Under the pieces are notes generated by a model. The model was not told where the DNA came from, made no database searches, and saw only the letters and a list, made by a program, of their open reading frames with translations. A stretch of 64,000 bases of DNA from Cellulomonas sp. URHD0024. GTDB lineage: Bacteria; Actinomycetota; Actinomycetes; Actinomycetales; Cellulomonadaceae. Shown piece by piece: positions 58,700 through 64,000 of this stretch. The DNA lies in assembly GCF_000426185.1 (NCBI RefSeq), contig NZ_KE384505.1, positions 559,741 through 623,740 on the forward strand, read 5' to 3'. Position 1 is the first letter of the stretch, and every line of letters starts with the position of its first letter. A program made the position numbers and the translations under genes.

Positions 58700-59791
58700 A
58701 TGTCTGCGATCCCTGACTTCCATGCCGTCATCCCCGCCGGTGGCGCGGGCACTCGGCTGTGGCCGCTGTCGCGGGCCGGGCATCCCAAGTTCCTGCTCGA
58801 CCTGACCGGCACCGGCCGCACCCTTCTGCAGGGCACCGTCGACCGTCTGCAGCCGCTGGCGGCGGGCATCCTCGTGGTCACGGGGACACGGCATGCGGAC
58901 GCCGTCGCTGCCCAGCTTCCGGAGCTCGGGGCCCGGCAGGTGCTCGCCGAGCCGTCGCCGCGCGACTCCATGGCCGCCATCGGGCTGGCAGCGGCGGTGC
59001 TGCTGGAGCGGCACGGCGAGGACGTCGTGCTCGGGTCGTTCGCGGCCGACCACGTCATCTCCGGTACGGAGGCGTTCGAGCGGACCGTCCGGGAGGGGGT
59101 CGTGGCCGCGCAGGCGGGGTACGTCGTCACCATCGGGATCCGCGCCACCGAGCCGTCGACCGCCTTCGGGTACGTCCGGTCCGGACGGAGCCTGGGTCTC
59201 GACGAGGCGCCGAGCGCCCAGCACGTCGAGGGGTTCACCGAGAAGCCGGACGCGCTCACCGCGGCCGGCTACCTGGCCACGGGCGAGTACCGCTGGAACG
59301 CCGGCATGTTCCTCGTCAGGGCTCGGGTCCTGCTCGACCACCTCGCCGCCCAGCTCCCCGCGCTCGCGGCGGGTCTGGTGGAGATCGCCGCCGCGTGGGA
59401 CGGGCCGGACAAGCAGGCCGTCCTCGACCGGGTCTGGCCCGGGCTGACCAAGATCGCCATCGACCACGCCATCGCTGAGCCGGTCGCCGCGGCCGGCGGT
59501 GTCGCGGTGGTGCCGGGCGACTTCACGTGGGACGACGTCGGCGACTTCGCCTCGCTCGCCGGGCTCCTCGCCGGCGGGACCCTCGGCGACGCGTCCGCCG
59601 TGCAGCGCATCGACGCCGACGGCTCGCTGGTCGTGACCGGGGACGGCCGGACCGTCACAGTCATCGGGCTGCCCGGGGCGGTCGTCGTCGACACGCCCGG
59701 CGCCATCCTCGTGACCACCCGGGAGCACGCCCAGGCCGTGAAGCGAGGAGTCGACGGCTGGCGCGCCCAGGGGCGCGACGACCTCCTGTAG
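58700..59791 (+). CDS. manC: mannose-1-phosphate guanylyltransferase
   Basis: A 363-aa nucleotidyltransferase making GDP-mannose from mannose-1-phosphate and GTP. The pyrophosphorylase motif GGAGTRLWPLSRAGHPKFLLDL is at residues 14-36. EGFTEKP and YRWNAGMFLVRA form the sugar-phosphate site. The C-terminal isomerase domain of bifunctional enzymes is absent. GDP-mannose feeds glycan and polyprenyl-phosphomannose pathways, which could supply the PIG-V-like enzyme at 40741. The ATG is seven bases after a TAGCCT box (58687-58692), a leaderless arrangement. Confidence 0.93.
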   Translation: MSAIPDFHAVIPAGGAGTRLWPLSRAGHPKFLLDLTGTGRTLLQGTVDRLQPLAAGILVVTGTRHADAVAAQLPELGARQVLAEPSPRDSMAAIGLAAAVLLERHGEDVVLGSFAADHVISGTEAFERTVREGVVAAQAGYVVTIGIRATEPSTAFGYVRSGRSLGLDEAPSAQHVEGFTEKPDALTAAGYLATGEYRWNAGMFLVRARVLLDHLAAQLPALAAGLVEIAAAWDGPDKQAVLDRVWPGLTKIAIDHAIAEPVAAAGGVAVVPGDFTWDDVGDFASLAGLLAGGTLGDASAVQRIDADGSLVVTGDGRTVTVIGLPGAVVVDTPGAILVTTREHAQAVKRGVDGWRAQGRDDLL

Positions 59792-59837
59792 GTGGACCCG
59801 CATCCCCTGCGCCGCTGGCCGCGGCTAGGGTCGATCC

Positions 59838-61070
59838 GTGCCTGACCTCACCACCGTCGCCGCCCTGAGCTCCCTGCGTCCCGCTCCCACCGAGCCGGTC
59901 GCCGGACGGCTCGCCTCGCTCTACGACGGCCTCCGCGACGAGCTCGTCGCGGTCCGTCGGGACATCCACGCGCACCCCGAGCTCGGTCGCACCGAGGTTC
60001 GGACGACCGGTCTGCTCGCCGAGCGGCTGCGTGCCGCCGGCCTGGAGCCCCGCCTGCTGCCGGGCTCGGGGCTGGTCTGCGACATCGGTCCGGGGCCGGC
60101 GGTGACCGGGCGGCAGCGGATCGCCCTGCGTGCGGACCTCGACGCGCTGCCCGTCGTCGACACGACCGGTCTGCCGTGGGCGTCGACCACCCGCGGGATC
60201 GCGCACGCCTGCGGCCACGACGTGCACACCGCGTCGGTCCTGGGGGCCGGTCTGCTGCTGGCGCAGGTCGCCGACGAGCTGACGACGGGCGTGCGTCTCG
60301 TGTTCCAGCCGGCCGAGGAGGTCCAGCCCGGCGGCGCACTCGACGTGATCGCCGCGGGCGGGCTCGACGGCGTCGGGCAGATCTACGCGTTCCACTGCGA
60401 CCCCAAGGTCGACGTCGGCCAGGTCGGGACGCGCATCGGGCCGATCACGTCGGCCAGCGACGAGGTCACCGTCACGATCTCCGGCTCCGGCGGGCACACC
60501 TCCCGACCGCACCTGACGGGCGATGTGGTCTTCGCGCTCGGGCAGGTCATCACACAGGTGCCGGCGATCCTCGGTCGGCGCCTCGACCCTCGCTCGGGCG
60601 TCAACCTGACCTGGGGAGCGGTGCAGTCCGGCTCCGCGCACAACGCCATCCCGGCGAGCGGCGTGCTCCGCGGCACGCTGCGCTGCCTGGACGTGCGGGC
60701 GTGGGAGAAGGCTTCGGAGGTGTTCCAGGCGGCGGTCGAGAACGTCGTCGCGTCGCTCGAGGTGGAGGTCGAGGTGCGGCACCACCGCGGCGTGCCACCC
60801 GTCGAGAACGCCGAGCACGCCACCACGGTGCTCGAGGAGGCGGCACGTGTCGTCCTCGGGGCGGGCTCCGTCCTGCTGACCGAGCAGTCCCTGGGCGGCG
60901 AGGACTTCGCCTGGTACCTGACCAAGGTGCCCGGCGCGATGGCCCGGCTGGGCACCCGGACGCCCGGCGGCCACACGTACGACATCCACCAGGGAGACCT
61001 GCGGGTCGACGAGCGCGCGGTCGAGGTCGGAGCCCTCTTCCTCGCCAGGGCTGCGCTTCTCGCCGGCTGA
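59838..61070 (+). CDS. M20-family amidohydrolase
   Basis: A 410-aa zinc hydrolase of the M20D type (hippurate/IAA-amino-acid hydrolase-like). Metal ligands lie in IAHACGHDVHTASVLGAG, VFQPAEEVQPGG (adjacent Glu pair), FHCDPKVDVG and the C-terminal HQGDLRVDE. The dimerisation domain carries GSGGHTSRPHLTGDVV. It hydrolyses an N-acyl or amide substrate that cannot be specified. A TAGGGT box (59826-59831) precedes the GTG by six bases. It ends before the BMP transporter, which has its own promoter. Confidence 0.88.
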   Translation: MPDLTTVAALSSLRPAPTEPVAGRLASLYDGLRDELVAVRRDIHAHPELGRTEVRTTGLLAERLRAAGLEPRLLPGSGLVCDIGPGPAVTGRQRIALRADLDALPVVDTTGLPWASTTRGIAHACGHDVHTASVLGAGLLLAQVADELTTGVRLVFQPAEEVQPGGALDVIAAGGLDGVGQIYAFHCDPKVDVGQVGTRIGPITSASDEVTVTISGSGGHTSRPHLTGDVVFALGQVITQVPAILGRRLDPRSGVNLTWGAVQSGSAHNAIPASGVLRGTLRCLDVRAWEKASEVFQAAVENVVASLEVEVEVRHHRGVPPVENAEHATTVLEEAARVVLGAGSVLLTEQSLGGEDFAWYLTKVPGAMARLGTRTPGGHTYDIHQGDLRVDERAVEVGALFLARAALLAG

Positions 61071-61108
61071 GACGATCCGTCCGCCACCTGGTCGGAGGTT
61101 CCAAGTTC

Positions 61109-61118
61109 GTAACGTTAC
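61109..61118. promoter_or_regulatory. GTAACGTTAC palindrome upstream of the BMP transporter
   Basis: A perfect 10-bp palindrome in a visibly AT-richer stretch, ~46 bases before the TAGTGT -10 box (61164-61169). A further GTAAC lies at 61137-61141. It is a candidate operator or activator site. Confidence 0.4.
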
Positions 61119-61197
61119 CTGCGGGTATACGCGCCAGTAACATGCGCGACACGCGCGGCTGACTAGTGTCCGAAGCATCAATGCGGGGGCGGTGTCC

Positions 61198-61215
61198 GTC
61201 GGCCCACTGGCCGAC
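61198..61215 (+). promoter_or_regulatory. leader hairpin before the BMP binding-protein gene
   Basis: GTCGGCC (61198-61204) and GGCCGAC (61209-61215) form a perfect 7-bp stem with a 4-base loop in the ~80-base leader between the predicted start (~61176) and the GTG at 61258. It may stabilise the mRNA. Confidence 0.4.
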
Positions 61216-61257
61216 GAGCCCGCCCGCGATTTTGCTGACGAGATTCAGGAGACGCCC

Positions 61258-62367
61258 GTGAAGAAGATCATTCGAGTGGCTGCGCTCGGCGGGGCGCTCG
61301 CGCTCGCGCTTGCGGCGTGCGGCAGTGCCCCCGAGGACACGCCCTCGTCCTCACCTTCGTCGTCGGGCGGGGCCATGGCCTCCGACTTCAAGGGCTGCAT
61401 CGTCTCGGACTCGGGTGGCTTCAACGACAAGTCGTTCAACGAGTCGGCCCTCAACGGCCTCAACAAGGTCAAGACCGACCAGGGCATCCAGACGGCGCAG
61501 GCAGAGTCCAAGACGGACGACGCGTACGCGCCGAACATCAACAACCTGATCAGCCAGGACTGCAACATGATCGTGTCGGTCGGCTTCAAGCTGTCGACCG
61601 CGACCGGTGACGCCGCCACGGCGAACACGGATGTCGACTTCGCGCTCGTCGACTCGCTGCCCACCGACGCCGACGGCAAGGCGATCGAGCTGCCGAACGT
61701 CAAGCCGCTGCAGTTCGACACGGCCCAGGCCGCCTACCTCGCCGGCTACCTGGCCGCGGGCACGTCGAAGACCGGCAAGGTCGGCACCTACGGTGGTCTG
61801 GCCATCCCGACCGTCACGGTCTTCATGGACGGCTTCGCCGACGGCGTCGCCAAGTACAACGAGGTCAAGGGCAAGGACGTCAAGCTGCTCGGCTGGGACA
61901 AGGGCACCCAGAAGGGGCTGTTCAACCCCCCGGAGGCGCCGTTCGCCCCCGGTTCCGGCAAGGCCAACGCCGACTCGCTCGTCGCCCAGGGCGCGGACGT
62001 CATCCTGCCCGTCGCCGGTGGCGCCGCACTCGACGCCCTGACCACGGCCAAGGCCACGCCCGGGACGCTCGTCATCTGGGTCGACTCGGACGGCGCGCTG
62101 GTCAACCCGGACTCGTCGTCGGTGATCCTCACCTCGGTGATGAAGCTCATCGACGCGGCAGTCGAGTCGGCCGTCACCGACGCAGCAGGGGGCAAGTTCG
62201 ACGCCGCTCCCTACGTCGGGACGCTCGAGAACGGCGGTGTCGGTCTGGCGCCGTATCACGACCTCGATTCGGCGGTCCCCGCCGACCTGAAGGCCGAGGT
62301 CGACCAGCTGAAGGCCGACATCATCTCCGGGAAGATCACCGTCGAGTCGCAGAGCTCGCCGAAGTAA
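61258..62367 (+). CDS. BMP-family ABC transporter substrate-binding lipoprotein
   Basis: A 369-aa lipoprotein (lipobox LALAAC, Cys21) of the basic membrane protein/PnrA family, which bind nucleosides in characterised members. Motifs are SDSGGFNDKSFNESALNGL, then DCNMIVSVGFKL, AAYLAGYLAAG, GTYGGLAIPTVTVFMDGF and LPVAGGAALDAL. AGGAGA lies upstream of the GTG. A strong hairpin after the stop separates it from the ATPase gene of the same importer, allowing higher expression of the binding protein. Confidence 0.93.
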   Translation: MKKIIRVAALGGALALALAACGSAPEDTPSSSPSSSGGAMASDFKGCIVSDSGGFNDKSFNESALNGLNKVKTDQGIQTAQAESKTDDAYAPNINNLISQDCNMIVSVGFKLSTATGDAATANTDVDFALVDSLPTDADGKAIELPNVKPLQFDTAQAAYLAGYLAAGTSKTGKVGTYGGLAIPTVTVFMDGFADGVAKYNEVKGKDVKLLGWDKGTQKGLFNPPEAPFAPGSGKANADSLVAQGADVILPVAGGAALDALTTAKATPGTLVIWVDSDGALVNPDSSSVILTSVMKLIDAAVESAVTDAAGGKFDAAPYVGTLENGGVGLAPYHDLDSAVPADLKAEVDQLKADIISGKITVESQSSPK

Positions 62368-62380
62368 GGCACGCAACGAT

Positions 62381-62417
62381 CGAGCCGGCCCGGGCGCCAC
62401 GGAACCGGGCCGGCTCG
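62381..62417 (+). terminator. hairpin between BMP binding protein and ATPase genes
   Basis: A perfect 13-bp stem, CGAGCCGGCCCGG (62381-62393) with its complement at 62405-62417, has an 11-base loop and begins 14 bases after the stop. No T-run follows. Confidence 0.75.
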
Positions 62418-62441
62418 CTCGCGTTCACGACCTGCGGGTTC

Positions 62442-62447
62442 TAGTGT
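62442..62447 (+). promoter_or_regulatory. TAGTGT -10 box for the ABC ATPase gene
   Basis: The same hexamer as before the binding-protein gene (61164). The transcript would start near 62454, with GAGGAGG at 62466-62472 ahead of the GTG at 62480. Confidence 0.5.
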
Positions 62448-62479
62448 TCGAGCAGGTCATTCGCTGAGGAGGGCTGCAC

Positions 62480-64000
62480 GTGCTGCTGGAGCTGCGTGGC
62501 ATCACCAAGCGGTTCGGGCCGCTCGTGGCCAACGACCACATCGACCTCGTCATCGAGCCGGGGCAGATCCACGCCCTGCTCGGGGAGAACGGGGCGGGCA
62601 AGTCCACCCTCATGAACGTCCTGTTCGGGCTGTACGAGCCCGACGAGGGCGAGATCGCCGTGGACGGTTCGGTCGTGGGGTTCCGGGGACCCTCCGACGC
62701 GCTGGCCGCCGGGATCGGCATGGTGCACCAGCACTTCATGCTGGTACCCGTCTTCACGGTCGCCGAGAGCGTGATGCTCGGGCACGAGCTGACGAAGGGC
62801 TCCTTCCTGGACCTGGACTCGGCCCGCGCCCAGGTGCGCACCCTCTCCGAGCGGTTCGGGTTCGACGTGGACCCGGATGCGCGCATCGAGGACCTGCCGG
62901 TCGGGGTCCAGCAACGCGTCGAGATCATCAAGGCGATGGCTCGCGACGCACGAGTGCTCATCCTCGACGAGCCGACCGCTGTGCTGACGCCGCAGGAGAC
63001 CGACGAGCTGATCGAGATCATGCGTCAGCTCGCCGCAGCCGGGACGTCGATCGTCTTCATCACCCACAAGCTGCGCGAGGTGCGCGCCGTCGCTGACGTC
63101 ATCACGGTCATCCGTCGAGGACGCGTGGTCGGGTCCGCCGCACCCACGGCCCCCGAGACAGAGCTGGCCGCGATGATGGTCGGCCGCGCCGTCATGCTCG
63201 AGCTCGACAAGGCGCCCGCCGAGCCCGGCGCGGTGGCGCTGTCGGTGCGCGACCTGCTCGTGCTGGACGGTGCCGGGACCCGGGTGGTCGACGGGGTGTC
63301 GTTCGACCTGGCGCGCGGTGAGATCTTGGCGATCGCCGGTGTGCAGGGCAACGGCCAGTCCGAGCTCGCCGAGGCGATCGTGGGGCTGTCGACGCCCCTG
63401 CGCGGGTCGATCCTCCTCGAGGGCACCGAGCTGGTCGGGCTCTCGGTGCGCGACGTGCTCGACCACGGCGTCGGCTTCGTGCCCGAGGACCGGTCGCACG
63501 ACGGTCTGGTGGGGGACTTCAGCGTCGCCGAGAACCTCGTCCTCGACCTGATCTTCGACCCACGGTTCCGTTCCCCCCTCGGCGTCGACCTCGCCGCCGT
63601 CCAGGCCAACGCGACCCAGCGGATCGAGGAGTACGACATCCGGACGCAGGGCCCCGGCCAACCGGCCGGCCGGCTGTCCGGCGGGAACCAGCAGAAGGTG
63701 GTCGTCGCTCGCGAGCTGTCGCGACCGCTGCGCCTGTTCATAGCGAGCCAGCCGACGCGCGGCGTGGACGTGGGGTCCATCGAGTTCCTGCACCGCCGCA
63801 TCGTGAGCGAACGGGACACCGGGACCCCGGTGATCATCGTGTCCACCGAGCTCGACGAGGTCAGCGCGCTGGCCGACCGGATCGCTGTGATGTACCGCGG
63901 CAAGATCATCGGCGTCGTGCCGGGCGACACCCCGCGCGACGTGCTCGGCCTGATGATGGCCGGCGTCCCGCTCGACGACGCCCGACGGCAGGCCGCCGAG
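62480..64000 (+). CDS. ABC transporter ATP-binding protein of BMP/nucleoside-type importer (3' truncated by window)
   Basis: A double ATPase of the sugar/nucleoside class; 507 codons are present and the frame is open at the window end. NBD1 has Walker A GENGAGKST, switch GVQQRVEIIKAMARDARVLILDEPTAVLT and THKLREV. NBD2 has the degenerate P-loop GVQGNGQSEL, signature LSGGNQQKVVVARELSR and ASQPTRGVDVGS in place of a standard Walker B, as usual in this class, so NBD2 is probably the weaker ATPase. The GTG follows GAGGAGG by seven bases. The permease genes should lie just beyond the window. Confidence 0.93.
   Translation, partial: MLLELRGITKRFGPLVANDHIDLVIEPGQIHALLGENGAGKSTLMNVLFGLYEPDEGEIAVDGSVVGFRGPSDALAAGIGMVHQHFMLVPVFTVAESVMLGHELTKGSFLDLDSARAQVRTLSERFGFDVDPDARIEDLPVGVQQRVEIIKAMARDARVLILDEPTAVLTPQETDELIEIMRQLAAAGTSIVFITHKLREVRAVADVITVIRRGRVVGSAAPTAPETELAAMMVGRAVMLELDKAPAEPGAVALSVRDLLVLDGAGTRVVDGVSFDLARGEILAIAGVQGNGQSELAEAIVGLSTPLRGSILLEGTELVGLSVRDVLDHGVGFVPEDRSHDGLVGDFSVAENLVLDLIFDPRFRSPLGVDLAAVQANATQRIEEYDIRTQGPGQPAGRLSGGNQQKVVVARELSRPLRLFIASQPTRGVDVGSIEFLHRRIVSERDTGTPVIIVSTELDEVSALADRIAVMYRGKIIGVVPGDTPRDVLGLMMAGVPLDDARRQAAE

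Overview
This window comes from a high-GC actinobacterium, most likely a Cellulomonadaceae-type member of the Micrococcales; the family placement is inference. The evidence is strong G/C preference at third codon positions, GTG/TTG starts, a mycothiol gene (mshB), a VanW/PG-binding protein, and two gene neighbourhoods known from mycobacteria: dapD-dapE-LOG-folP2 and O-methyltransferase/sigE/rseA/htrA/tatB. Many genes start 6-8 nt after a TANNNT -10 box, which suggests leaderless mRNAs.

Layout. 1-5939: 3' part of ispH, convergent rmuC, an ABC exporter pair and ychF. 5911-7010: an AraC/GyrI-like regulator lying between two copies of a 27-bp sequence that is the very 3' end of ychF, which looks like a small insertion that rebuilt the ychF end. 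7209-12337: a secreted TIM-barrel protein facing a carbohydrate operon (Tat lipoprotein binding protein, two permeases, GH43 glycosidase). 12495-15503: a small stress membrane protein, an orphan LuxR-type response regulator behind a CsoR-like palindrome, an ATP-grasp protein, a truncated methyltransferase, a DUF952 protein and a deazaflavin-dependent-type oxidoreductase. 15892-25136: a peptide ABC transporter with two paralogous binding proteins, an unusually long DppB-type permease, fused ATPases and an antisense PH-domain gene. 25227-32427: typA, mshB, DUF6113, flavin reductase, and a 1075-aa VanW protein with a very long acidic N-terminus.

32424-42344: fdxA and dapC, gltA behind a perfect CRP/GlxR-type site, then the dapD/dapE divergon, LOG, FolP2-like protein and a PIG-V-like mannosyltransferase, with three copies of a palindromic intergenic repeat. 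42347-46194: pepA, an MFS exporter and an O-methyltransferase whose best start is a non-canonical ATC. 46365-50007: the envelope-stress module sigE-rseA-htrA plus tatB, with an ECF-type autoregulatory promoter. 50091-54935: trpS, 2H phosphoesterase, YihY/BrkB protein, a sortase-anchored beta-propeller and a kinase-fold (APH) protein. 55041-58547: sdhCDAB. 58700-64000: manC, an M20 amidohydrolase and a BMP-type (nucleoside-like) ABC importer cut by the window end.

How they fit together: most of the window is core actinobacterial metabolism (isoprenoid, diaminopimelate, TCA entry and succinate oxidation, mycothiol, protein quality control of the envelope). Accessory nutrient uptake systems sit between these blocks. 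No tRNA, rRNA, CRISPR, transposase or integrase was recognised. GC content, alignments and structure scores were judged by eye, not computed.
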